Notes under the pieces: generated by a model | Told to the model about the DNA's origin: nothing | The model's input: the letters and a program-made list of their open reading frames with translations, nothing else | Databases searched by the model: none | Source: Elusimicrobia bacterium RIFCSPHIGHO2_02_FULL_57_9 | GTDB lineage: Bacteria > Elusimicrobiota > Elusimicrobia > UBA1565 > UBA9628 | DNA: 6,697 nt | NCBI GenBank assembly: GCA_001800015.1 | Contig: MGUO01000024.1 | Coordinates: forward strand, 12,975 to 19,671 | Direction: 5' to 3' | Program-made: the position numbers and the translations under genes | Shown: in pieces, positions 1 to 6,499 of the stretch | Numbering within the stretch: position 1 is the first letter of the stretch | Layout of the letters: each line of letters starts with the position of its first letter

Positions 1-5
1 TACAG

Positions 6-671
6 ATGACCCCCAAGGCCAAAGACGACTTGGTAGCCGCCCTTGAGCTGGAAAAGCTGGAGCTTCGCCAGGCCTTGGATGAGCGCAACGAAGACGTGCG
101 CAAATACATCGCGGAACATAAGGAAACCGAAAGAGTCATGGGGGAAACCCTTACCGTTCTTCACAGGGAGATCGACGAAGAGCGCCGCAAGCACCATGCG
201 CTCGCCGGCCGCATAGCCGATCTGGAAGTGGAAAACGCCGGCCTTAAGAATCTCAAGCTGCGCTATGAGTCGGCCCAAAAAATTACAGATGAGGAGCGCG
301 CGGCCCTGATCGCGCAAAGGGACCAATTAATTCGCGCCCTGGCCGCGGAGGATGAAAAGCTGCGCTCCTCGATCGAGGAGCGCATGCAAGCGGGCAAAGA
401 CTGGGAAAAACGCTTCAATGAGCTGCAGAAGAAAATAGATCTGGAGATCGAACTGCGGGCCAAGGAAAACGCGGTGGTTTCGGAGTTGCGCGCCCAGCTG
501 GCGACTTTGACCGAGCATATGGCCAAGGCCCTTCAGGAAAAAGAAGCGGTCGTCAACCGCTTCGCCAATTGGGATCAGGAAAGGCAGAAACTCATCAAGA
601 TCATCAAGGAAAAGGATGAGATGATCTCCATGCTTAATTCCAGTTTCTTAAACGCATTCAAGAAACCTTAA
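6..671 (+). CDS. Charged alpha-helical coiled-coil protein, possibly 5'-truncated
   Basis: I do not recognise a specific family. The 221 visible residues are almost entirely charged and helix-forming (Glu, Lys, Arg, Ala, Leu, Gln), with hydrophobic residues at heptad-like spacing from about residue 5 to 205, so a long coiled coil is predicted. No signal peptide, membrane segment or catalytic motif is visible, so a cytoplasmic structural, scaffold or polar-complex role is possible but unproven. The last 15 or so residues (SMLNSSFLNAFKKP) are less charged and may form a short tail. The ATG at 6 has no visible ribosome-binding site, and the codon before it (CAG) keeps the frame open to the window edge, so the true start may lie upstream. 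The TAA stop is followed by 43 bases before the next gene. Weak similarity to SMC, tropomyosin or myosin-like proteins would be expected from composition alone and should not be used to name it. Confidence 0.8.
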   Translation: MTPKAKDDLVAALELEKLELRQALDERNEDVRKYIAEHKETERVMGETLTVLHREIDEERRKHHALAGRIADLEVENAGLKNLKLRYESAQKITDEERAALIAQRDQLIRALAAEDEKLRSSIEERMQAGKDWEKRFNELQKKIDLEIELRAKENAVVSELRAQLATLTEHMAKALQEKEAVVNRFANWDQERQKLIKIIKEKDEMISMLNSSFLNAFKKP

Positions 672-701
672 AAGCTTTCACCGTAGGCGACCCGAAATTG
701 C

Positions 702-707
702 TAGACT
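702..707 (+). promoter_or_regulatory. Possible -10 element (TAGACT) close to the dehydrogenase start
   Basis: TAGACT fits a TAnnnT -10 hexamer and ends 7 bases before the GTG at 715, so transcription would begin at or next to the start codon. No convincing -35 is present; TTCACC at 677-682 would need a 19-base spacer. The intervening ACCCCGC has no Shine-Dalgarno character. The call rests mainly on similar placement in front of other genes in the window. Confidence 0.3.
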
Positions 708-714
708 ACCCCGC

Positions 715-1746
715 GTGAAAGCCGTCATCATAGAGGAATTCGGCGGCCCCGAGAAGCTCAAGCTGGCCAACGTCCCCGATCCTCAGCCGGGCCAGGGCGA
801 GGTTTTGGTCAGGATGCGGGCCTGCGCCCTGAATCATCTCGACTTTTGGGTGCGCAGCGGCATTCCCGCCTATAAAATCCGCCTGCCGCACATCCTGGGC
901 TGCGACGTGGCCGGAGAAATCGCGGCCCTGGGCGCCGGCGTCTCCGGCTTTAAAACAGGCCAGCGCGTGGCCGTCAGTCCGGGGCGCTCCTGCCTAAAAT
1001 GCGAATTTTGCCTGGCCGGCCGGGATAATCTCTGCGCGGACTACGGCATTATCGGTGCGCAGGGCGGAGCCGGAGGCTACGCTGAATATATCGTGGTCCC
1101 GGAACAATACTTGCTGCCCGTCCCGGATGCTTTAAGTTTTGAGCAAGCCGCGGCCTATCCCCTGACCTTTCTGACCGCTTGGCACATGCTCATAACCTTG
1201 GGCGGCTTAAACCCGGATAAGACCGCGCTTATTCTCGGCGCGGGCAGCGGCATCGGCGTGGCAGGGGTGCAGGTGGCCAAGCTCGCCGGCGCCCGCGTGA
1301 TCGCGGTTTCAACCTCCGAGGAAAAATTAAAGAAATCAAAGCAACTCGGAGCCGATCAGACCATACACAGCCCTCCCCAGGATATCACCAAGCAGGTTAT
1401 ACGCCTGACCGGGGGGAAAATGGTTGATGTCGTTTTCGAGCACGTGGGCCCCGTCACTTTCGAGGCAGCGCTAAAAAGCATGAAAGCCGGAGGCCGCCTG
1501 ATCACCTGCGGAGCCACCACCGGCCCTTCGGTTACCATCGATCTTCGCTTTGTGTTCAGCCGGCAATATCAAATCCTGGGTTCTAAGATGGGAACCCTGG
1601 CGGAGATGCGTCAGGTCGCGCGGCTGGTGGCGGAGGGCAAGCTCCGTCCCATTGTAGACCGCATCTTCCCCTTAGCCCAAGCCCGGCAAGCCCAGGAATA
1701 TCTAGCTGAGAAAAAACAATTCGGCAAAGTCGTTTTGTCGGCGTGA
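715..1746 (+). CDS. Medium-chain zinc-binding dehydrogenase / quinone oxidoreductase-like
   Basis: A full-length member (343 aa) of the medium-chain dehydrogenase/reductase superfamily, expected to be a soluble cytoplasmic NAD(P)H-dependent oxidoreductase acting on an alcohol, aldehyde, enone or quinone. The N-terminal GroES-like domain covers roughly residues 1-130. It carries the four-cysteine structural zinc lobe (C93, C96, C99, C107) and the family sequence ALNHLDFW at 38-45. The Rossmann domain starts near residue 168 with GAGSGIGVAGVQ (175-186) as the dinucleotide-binding loop. The C-terminus ends in the typical QFGKVVLS. The catalytic-zinc ligands of classical alcohol dehydrogenases look absent: the usual Cys aligns with N40, and the GHE motif is GCD (62-64). 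This resembles the zinc-ADH-like MDR subgroup that keeps only the structural zinc. The substrate is unknown. The start is GTG with no ribosome-binding site; MKAVII is the normal beginning for the family, which supports it. It overlaps the next gene by four bases in the sequence GTGA if that gene starts at 1743. Confidence 0.93.
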   Translation: MKAVIIEEFGGPEKLKLANVPDPQPGQGEVLVRMRACALNHLDFWVRSGIPAYKIRLPHILGCDVAGEIAALGAGVSGFKTGQRVAVSPGRSCLKCEFCLAGRDNLCADYGIIGAQGGAGGYAEYIVVPEQYLLPVPDALSFEQAAAYPLTFLTAWHMLITLGGLNPDKTALILGAGSGIGVAGVQVAKLAGARVIAVSTSEEKLKKSKQLGADQTIHSPPQDITKQVIRLTGGKMVDVVFEHVGPVTFEAALKSMKAGGRLITCGATTGPSVTIDLRFVFSRQYQILGSKMGTLAEMRQVARLVAEGKLRPIVDRIFPLAQARQAQEYLAEKKQFGKVVLSA

Positions 1747-3410
1747 TCCCTTCGCGCTGGCTGCGCTGGGCAGCAAATTATTTCCTTATGCTGTCCAGTA
1801 TTCGTCCCCTTCCAAAATATGGGAGGGGGACGTCTCGCTCGCTAACAGCCCTTTTTCTTCTCGCGCTGATCTCGCCTTTTTGGAGCCTATCCACCCCGCT
1901 CATCGAAGTGGACGACGCCCGCTACGCCGAGGTCCCGCGGGAAATGCTCGTCTTCAACGATTGGGGTACGCCTCATCTAGACGGCTTTCCTTACGTGGAA
2001 AAACCACCGCTATGGTATTGGCTGGCCGCTTCCTCTTATAGGATATTCGGGGTTAATGAAGCCGCCGCCCGGCTCCCATTGGCGCTTCTGTCGCTTTTGG
2101 GGATGCTGGGCCTGGCCTGGCTTGGTTCCTGGCTCTATGCGCCCGACACCGGACGCATGGGCGCGATCATGCTGGCCAGCGCCTCCTTATACTTTTTCCT
2201 TTCCCATTACATCACCCCGGATATGCCGCTTGCCGTATTCCTGCTCTGGTGCTCGGCCTTAATACTGCGCGCCTTGATGCGGCCGGAAGACGGGCGGTGG
2301 GCCGCTCCGGCCGCGTGGGCCTGCGCAGGTCTGGCGTTTTTAAGCAAGGGCTTAGTGGCTCTAACATTCCCCATCGCTTGGACGGTTTTGCTTATAATTT
2401 TATTTCCGCAGTGGCGCCGTGGCGCGCGCGCTTTTCTCAACCCATTAGGGCCCTTGCTCTTTATCCTGATCGCAGCGCCCTGGTTTGCCTTGATGGAACG
2501 GCGTCATCCGGGATTTCTGCGCTTTATTTTTGTCGAACAGCATTTCCAGCGCTACCTGACCCAAAAATACAATCGCAGCAGCCCTTGGTATTTTTTCATT
2601 CTGGTTTTGCCGGCCGGACTGCTGCCATGGACCCCTGCCGCGCTGGCGGGTTTTTTTCGCTCCTTCAAAGCGCCTCGCGATCCCCGCGATACGGCGCTGG
2701 CTCTTTGGGTGATGCTGGTGGCCGGTTTCTTTACCACCTCCCAATCGAAGCTTGCCACCTACATACTGCCGGCGATTCCGCATTTAACCCTGCTTGCCGC
2801 GCGGGCTTTGGAGGAGGAATTGCCGAAATGGTCGAGGGTTTTTTGCTGGATGCTCGGCGCGGTCCTTCTTATGGCTCCATTGGCGTTGGTATTGCGCCCC
2901 GAGCTCGCCGGGGAATTTAACCGTCAAACACTGGCCTTAGCCTCGCTGGCTCTGGTTTTCATGAGCGTGTCTTCATCCGGCCTGGGGGAAAAGGGCCGGG
3001 GCTGGGTGATTGCCGCAGCGGCGGCTTTGGCCGGAGGCTCTTCGGCCTTGGCGGCGCTGCGCGGCAGCGCGCAGATCACAAGCGTTAAATCCCTGTCTCA
3101 AACCATCAGGGAGCGCTATCGCCCGGGGGATCAAATTTACGCTTATGGAACCTACCTGCACGGAATTCCCTTTTACACCGGAGTGTTGGTGGATCGGATT
3201 CTCAACTGGACGGGGGAATTGCATTACGCCAAACGCGATCCCGCTTATGCCGGACGCTTCGGGGGCGATAATGAGATCAGGGAGCTTCCTATTAAAGGCC
3301 GGCGCACCTTCGTGATCTGCCGGCGCTTTGAAACCAAATATCTTCTCAACCTGTCGCCCGGACCGGTGACCACGCGGCCCTTCGGCCATTGGGAGCTTTT
3401 GGAATTCTAG
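1743..3410 (+). CDS. ArnT/PMT-like membrane glycosyltransferase
   Basis: A polytopic inner-membrane glycosyltransferase of the GT-C fold, in the ArnT / dolichyl-phosphate-mannose-protein-mannosyltransferase-like (PMT) group, 555 aa. Such enzymes move a sugar from a polyprenyl-phosphate donor to lipid A, another lipid or a protein on the outer face of the membrane. The first hydrophobic helix (about 34-50) leads into VDDARYAEVPREM (56-68), whose acidic pair D57-D58 is the family's catalytic region. EKPPLWYW (86-93), the TPDMPL acidic motif (158-163), AFLSKG (198-203), VEQHFQRY (264-271) and SKLATYILP (335-343) follow in the order expected for ArnT-like proteins. Around ten to twelve membrane helices are followed by a soluble C-terminal part (about 445-555) with YGTYLHGIPFYTG, also typical. 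Start choice is open: GTG 1743 overlaps the dehydrogenase stop, while ATG 1788 (residue 16) is in frame. The first 33 residues look atypical and include a DNA hairpin. The sugar and acceptor cannot be told from sequence; no arn operon neighbours are present, so the symbol arnT is withheld. Confidence 0.9.
   Translation: MIPSRWLRWAANYFLMLSSIRPLPKYGRGTSRSLTALFLLALISPFWSLSTPLIEVDDARYAEVPREMLVFNDWGTPHLDGFPYVEKPPLWYWLAASSYRIFGVNEAAARLPLALLSLLGMLGLAWLGSWLYAPDTGRMGAIMLASASLYFFLSHYITPDMPLAVFLLWCSALILRALMRPEDGRWAAPAAWACAGLAFLSKGLVALTFPIAWTVLLIILFPQWRRGARAFLNPLGPLLFILIAAPWFALMERRHPGFLRFIFVEQHFQRYLTQKYNRSSPWYFFILVLPAGLLPWTPAALAGFFRSFKAPRDPRDTALALWVMLVAGFFTTSQSKLATYILPAIPHLTLLAARALEEELPKWSRVFCWMLGAVLLMAPLALVLRPELAGEFNRQTLALASLALVFMSVSSSGLGEKGRGWVIAAAAALAGGSSALAALRGSAQITSVKSLSQTIRERYRPGDQIYAYGTYLHGIPFYTGVLVDRILNWTGELHYAKRDPAYAGRFGGDNEIRELPIKGRRTFVICRRFETKYLLNLSPGPVTTRPFGHWELLEF
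1803..1832. repeat. 11-bp inverted repeat (hairpin) within the 5' end of the glycosyltransferase ORF
   Basis: The left arm at 1803-1813 (CGTCCCCTTCC) pairs with the right arm at 1822-1832 (GGAGGGGGACG) as 11 consecutive pairs with one G-T wobble and an 8-base loop (1814-1821). It encodes residues 21-30 of the glycosyltransferase, in a stretch that does not resemble the family. No T tract follows directly, so it is not a standard intrinsic terminator. It could be an mRNA structure affecting translation, a small repeat unit, or chance in GC-rich DNA. Confidence 0.5.
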
Positions 3411-4174
3411 GGCAGCAGCTTAGGCGGCGGGCCTTCTATGGTCAGCCGGGTTTTGCGCTGATCCCGCGCCACGCCGGAAATACGGTAGCCCTTGTTGCCG
3501 GCCTCCAGGCGGAAGAGATTCGGGTCGAACAGCCCGCCCATGGCCCTTTTAAAGGTTTCCACATCGCCGCTGGCGGATGCCAGCTCGGATAATGATTTCG
3601 TGTAAGAGCCCGCGGCTTTTTTATGGGCCTCCTCGATTTGAGCCAGCACATGCAGGGCTTGCCGGGCCTTTTCCACCGCCGCGTAATCGGAATCGGTAGG
3701 CTTGTTTCTATGCAGGTAAATAGTCCCGCCCACCATGGCGATGAGCGTGCTGACGGCCGCTAGAAATAGGATATTGGATTCAGCCGGATTTTTAGCGGAG
3801 GACTCCACCACCAAGCTGCCGGCTAGAATGTCGTGAAGCGCCAGCGATTCCGGGTGAAACAAGGCCAGGATAAAGCCAAAATTAAAAAGCGGGGTGCTTA
3901 AGCCGTAGCCTAAGGCGCGCAAAAGGCTGCGCCCAAGCCCCAAGGGACGGCCGTCCCGGCCCACGACGCGAATGGACATCAGCCTTTTACCCACGGTTGC
4001 GCCGGTCGCGTTGCCGATGAACTGGTAAAGCAGATAGGCGCCGACCCAAAAAAACGGCAGGCGCGGGGCAAGCCAGTAACAAAGAGCAAAGGGGACCACG
4101 TCAATAATATAAGCGATGAAGCGGTCGTTGATTTTGGCTGGGAAAAGCTCGGTTTCCGAATCGCTCATCGCCAC
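3407..4174 (-). CDS. RDD-family membrane protein with extra C-terminal periplasmic domain
   Basis: The N-terminal half is an RDD domain: it begins KINDRFIAYIIDVVPF (14-29), continues with GATVGKRLMSIRVVGRDG (58-75), LLRALGY (84-90) and ends with LALHDILAGSLVV (111-123), matching the family's R...D, GK...RVV.DG and HD.LAG landmarks. Membrane helices are likely at about 20-37, 41-55, 88-106 and 135-154. RDD proteins are poorly characterised; some are proposed ion or solute transporters, so no function is assigned. The fourth hydrophobic segment is followed by about 100 soluble residues (155-255) containing a helix, AAGSYTKSLSEL and GYRISGVA, an arrangement reminiscent of the soluble part of type IV pilin or pseudopilin-like proteins (resemblance judged by eye). 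The reading frame starts at GTG 4174, but ATG 4168 (MSDSETE) is in frame, six bases later, and is my preferred start because it lies a reasonable distance from the predicted -10. The stop overlaps the glycosyltransferase stop tail to tail in CTAG. Confidence 0.85.
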   Translation of the reverse strand: MAMSDSETELFPAKINDRFIAYIIDVVPFALCYWLAPRLPFFWVGAYLLYQFIGNATGATVGKRLMSIRVVGRDGRPLGLGRSLLRALGYGLSTPLFNFGFILALFHPESLALHDILAGSLVVESSAKNPAESNILFLAAVSTLIAMVGGTIYLHRNKPTDSDYAAVEKARQALHVLAQIEEAHKKAAGSYTKSLSELASASGDVETFKRAMGGLFDPNLFRLEAGNKGYRISGVARDQRKTRLTIEGPPPKLLP

Positions 4175-4177
4175 ATA

Positions 4178-4206
4178 AGTATAGTGTCTGGATCAGTCTA
4201 AATCAA
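4178..4206 (-). promoter_or_regulatory. Sigma70-type promoter for the RDD gene
   Basis: Read on the minus strand, TTGATT (4206-4201) and TATACT (4183-4178) are separated by exactly 17 bases, close to the housekeeping consensus and the best promoter match I found. The -10 ends 9 bases before the ATG at 4168 and only 3 bases before the GTG at 4174, so the transcript would have almost no leader and the ATG start is favoured. Confidence 0.6.
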
Positions 4207-4211
4207 GGCAT

Positions 4212-4244
4212 ATGGGTCTAATGGAGCGAAAAAATTAGGCCTAT
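4212..4244. repeat. Imperfect inverted repeat in the divergent intergenic region
   Basis: ATGGGTCTAAT (4212-4222) and ATTAGGCCTAT (4234-4244) form an 11-bp inverted repeat, with two positions pairing only as G-T, around an 11-base centre. The right arm contains the perfect 8-base palindrome TAGGCCTA (4236-4243). It lies just upstream of the RDD promoter and about 65 bases before the MFS start, a suitable place for an operator serving either gene. No regulator gene is present in the window, and chance is not excluded. Confidence 0.3.
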
Positions 4245-4289
4245 TGACCGGTTATAAAATGCCCGAAAGACCCAGGGCTGAAGCCTTCC

Positions 4290-4302
4290 TATAAAATACA
4301 AT
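4290..4302 (+). promoter_or_regulatory. Possible -10 region of the MFS gene
   Basis: The AT-rich stretch TATAAAATACAAT contains two overlapping -10-like hexamers; TACAAT (4297-4302) ends 6 bases before ATG 4309. The same TATAAAAT string also occurs at 4253-4260. I see no good -35 at 16-18 bases from either hexamer. The six bases before the ATG (CCTCCC) are the opposite of a Shine-Dalgarno sequence, which fits a leaderless or near-leaderless mRNA. Confidence 0.4.
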
Positions 4303-4308
4303 CCTCCC

Positions 4309-6477
4309 ATGCCGCGTTTAATCGCCTTATTTCTATCGCTGGTCCTAATTTTTGAATCGGTGGGACCGCAGGCCTATGCCGCCGTCTCCAAGGCGCGCGG
4401 CTTAAGCGGCGCTTCCTTCGGCAAAAGCATCGGCCGCGGCAAGGCTTTGCGCGCGAGCGCCGTCACAAGGATCAACGTCATAAATACCGCGCTGCAAGTC
4501 ACAATAAATCCCGGCCAAACAAATTCGCCCCCAGCGCAGGGGGATGGCGCCGCCACCGTGCCTCAACCCATTGCGGCCGCGCGCGATACGAACGGAGCCG
4601 ACGCAAGTCAGTCGCTTGATCCTGGGCGTCAATATCCGGCAATGTCTGATCTTGAAGCTTCCGGGGGAGTCGTGAACCCCTCCCGGATTTCTTCCGTCAA
4701 TAAGCTGATCCAACGCGCCAAATCCTTATTTTCCCGCCGTAGTGACGAGGCGGATTTAACAGGCGAAAACCTCGCGCAGGCCGGAATTCAAGGGCCTGAC
4801 GGCGAAAATAAAAAAATCCCGGAGGCGCGGCTGGCCGCGAGTCCCTCTCAAGCGCCTCCTTCGGAAACCGGGCTAAAACCGCAGAAAGGCGATCAACCAC
4901 CCGCGCCATCTTCCGGCGGACAAAGCGTTTTCGCCGAAAACCCTCAATCGAAAAAATCGGTCATGTGGTTTTTGGCCGGGCTTTTAACCGCGCAAATCGG
5001 CATTGAAATCCTGGGGGCGGCCATGCCGCTGCTCATGCGCGAACGTTTCGGCGGTTTCACGGCCATGGCGCAGATTGCCGTATTCTCCTCCATTGCGGGC
5101 GTTTTTGGAAAATTACTGGGCGGCCCGGTGGCGGATAAAATAGGACTTAAGACCACCTATACACTGTCGACGGTCCTGCGCTTGCTGTCGGTTTCAACCA
5201 TGATTCTTTTTCTCCTCGGTCCCGCCGTGTTCGCCGGCGCCTCAGCCGCAACCGGGCTCACATTCCTCTCCACAATTGGCGCATGGCTGGCTCCGATTCA
5301 TCAATCTCCAGCCCTGATGTTTAAGGCCGTCGCTGGATTCTACTCGTTCAACGCCTTTGTCGGCGGCATGAGCATGACCGCTGAAGACGCCTTGCCGGCC
5401 CGCCTGCTGGGGAATAAACGGAGCGTTCTCGAGCAGTTTTACGCGCTTGAGCACTGGCTCGCGGAAATCATCGGCGTGGGAGGCCCCAAAGCCGGCGGCT
5501 GGCTGATCAGGAGTTTTGGATTTATCCCCGCGTTAATAGTTTATCCCGTTGTTTTTATCGCGGCTCTTTTCATGTTTATTTTTGGAATGAAGGTTCCGGA
5601 AGCAGGAAAAATAAAATCTCAAGAAACAACCCCCGTTAAGACCCTATCCGAGGCCAAGCCGAAGCGGGGAATTTTCACCTTGGTATTCCGCAATCCCGTC
5701 CTGCGCACGGCCTACTTTGCCTTTATCGCCTTTATGCTTCTCAATCCCGTCCTCTACCAAATATTAGGGCCGGCGTTCGGGATACATATGAGCGGAGGCA
5801 ACAGCCATGTGGCGGCCGATATCGGCACCTATATAACCGCGCTATATAGCCTGGGCGGGCTTTTCGGGGCCCTTTTCATGTGGCGCGAGTCTAAGCTCAT
5901 CGCGGCTGCCCAGAAGGATATTCCGGAGCCGGCGGTTGAACAAAGCGCAAAACTGCAACGCGCCCGGAAATTTCTCGGCGGACTGAGAAAAAAACTGGAT
6001 TCTTTTATTCTTAAAGCTTATCTAGGCAAGTGGCTTGATTCGGCCCGAAAGCCTGACGGCCGCATAACAGAGGAAAGTGAAAAACAAATTTTGACCAAGT
6101 CAACCCTGCTCTGGATGCGGTTGGCCGCGCTGACCCTTATCGGGTTTCCAGCTTTGTTGCTGCCGGTTCCTTACGCCGCCTACCTGGCCATGATCCCCTT
6201 CGGAGCGGCGCAAGTCATCGCTTATAAAAAACTCCGCGCTCTGGCCATGAGCGAAGTCGAGCCCCATGAGATCGTTAAAGTATCAGCCTTTATGGGAGCC
6301 TCGCTGAGCGCCGTCATTGCGCTGGTCCTTAATGCGGTCGGCAGGCTTTTCGATGTTTTTCCCGGCATCTGGCCGTTTCTTTATCTCAACGGCGCCATTG
6401 CCGCCTTGGCGGGGCTTTATTTGTGGCTGACTTATTCGATCAAGCGGCACACATCTTCCGCGACTTCTTCCAATTAA
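4309..6477 (+). CDS. MFS transporter with signal-like N-terminus and long Pro/Ala-rich linker
   Basis: The C-terminal 500 residues are a major facilitator superfamily transporter embedded in the inner membrane. A motif-A-like sequence GGPVADKIGLK (271-281) lies between the second and third helices. Hydrophobic segments near 218-241, 251-270, 283-304, 309-330, 338-356, 378-398, 403-427, 464-490, 504-525, 600-620, 622-639, 654-681 and 687-709 allow about twelve helices. The substrate is not evident. Two things are unusual. First, about 215 residues precede the first MFS helix: a hydrophobic segment (4-24, ending QAYAA), then a basic stretch (28-54), then a low-complexity Pro, Ala, Gly, Ser, Gln-rich linker up to KK (215-216). 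Second, a charged loop of about 70 residues (526-597) separates the eighth and ninth helices. Total length is 722 aa against about 400-450 for a typical MFS protein. The ATG at 4309 is chosen because it begins the hydrophobic segment and lies just behind an AT-rich -10-like region. The last residues (TSSATSSN) form a short polar tail. Confidence 0.85.
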   Translation: MPRLIALFLSLVLIFESVGPQAYAAVSKARGLSGASFGKSIGRGKALRASAVTRINVINTALQVTINPGQTNSPPAQGDGAATVPQPIAAARDTNGADASQSLDPGRQYPAMSDLEASGGVVNPSRISSVNKLIQRAKSLFSRRSDEADLTGENLAQAGIQGPDGENKKIPEARLAASPSQAPPSETGLKPQKGDQPPAPSSGGQSVFAENPQSKKSVMWFLAGLLTAQIGIEILGAAMPLLMRERFGGFTAMAQIAVFSSIAGVFGKLLGGPVADKIGLKTTYTLSTVLRLLSVSTMILFLLGPAVFAGASAATGLTFLSTIGAWLAPIHQSPALMFKAVAGFYSFNAFVGGMSMTAEDALPARLLGNKRSVLEQFYALEHWLAEIIGVGGPKAGGWLIRSFGFIPALIVYPVVFIAALFMFIFGMKVPEAGKIKSQETTPVKTLSEAKPKRGIFTLVFRNPVLRTAYFAFIAFMLLNPVLYQILGPAFGIHMSGGNSHVAADIGTYITALYSLGGLFGALFMWRESKLIAAAQKDIPEPAVEQSAKLQRARKFLGGLRKKLDSFILKAYLGKWLDSARKPDGRITEESEKQILTKSTLLWMRLAALTLIGFPALLLPVPYAAYLAMIPFGAAQVIAYKKLRALAMSEVEPHEIVKVSAFMGASLSAVIALVLNAVGRLFDVFPGIWPFLYLNGAIAALAGLYLWLTYSIKRHTSSATSSN

Positions 6478-6479
6478 AC

Positions 6480-6499
6480 GGCGCCGCGACGATCGCGCC
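6480..6499 (+). terminator. Weak GC-rich stem-loop after the MFS gene
   Basis: Two bases after the stop, CGCGA (6485-6489) pairs with TCGCG (6493-6497) around a 3-base loop, with two more G-C pairs (6480-6481 with 6498-6499) across a 3-base bulge. No run of T follows, so it does not meet the pattern of an intrinsic terminator. It is the only structure in the short gap that could separate the two transcription units. Confidence 0.2.

Noticed and set aside
671..678. AAAGCTTT palindrome right after the coiled-coil gene as a terminator
   Set aside because: It is only 8 bases with no loop and no following T run; it is likely to be chance.
2249..2920. A 223-residue open frame on the + strand inside the glycosyltransferase gene
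   Set aside because: It is a shifted-frame shadow of a GC-rich gene: its product is rich in Arg, Gly, Ala and Ser with no membrane or domain pattern, whereas the main frame has all the ArnT-like motifs in order.
2973..3389. A 138-residue minus-strand frame antisense to the glycosyltransferase C-terminus
   Set aside because: It has no family resemblance and no promoter or ribosome-binding site; it mirrors the codon pattern of the sense gene.
1743..3410. Naming the glycosyltransferase arnT (lipid A aminoarabinose transferase)
   Set aside because: The motifs support the broad ArnT/PMT group only. No other aminoarabinose pathway genes are nearby, and many phyla carry related enzymes with other sugars and acceptors.
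4244..4260. TTGACC followed by TATAAAAT as a promoter for the MFS gene
   Set aside because: The two elements are only 3 bases apart, so they cannot act as a -35/-10 pair, and nothing resembling a -10 lies 16-18 bases after TTGACC.
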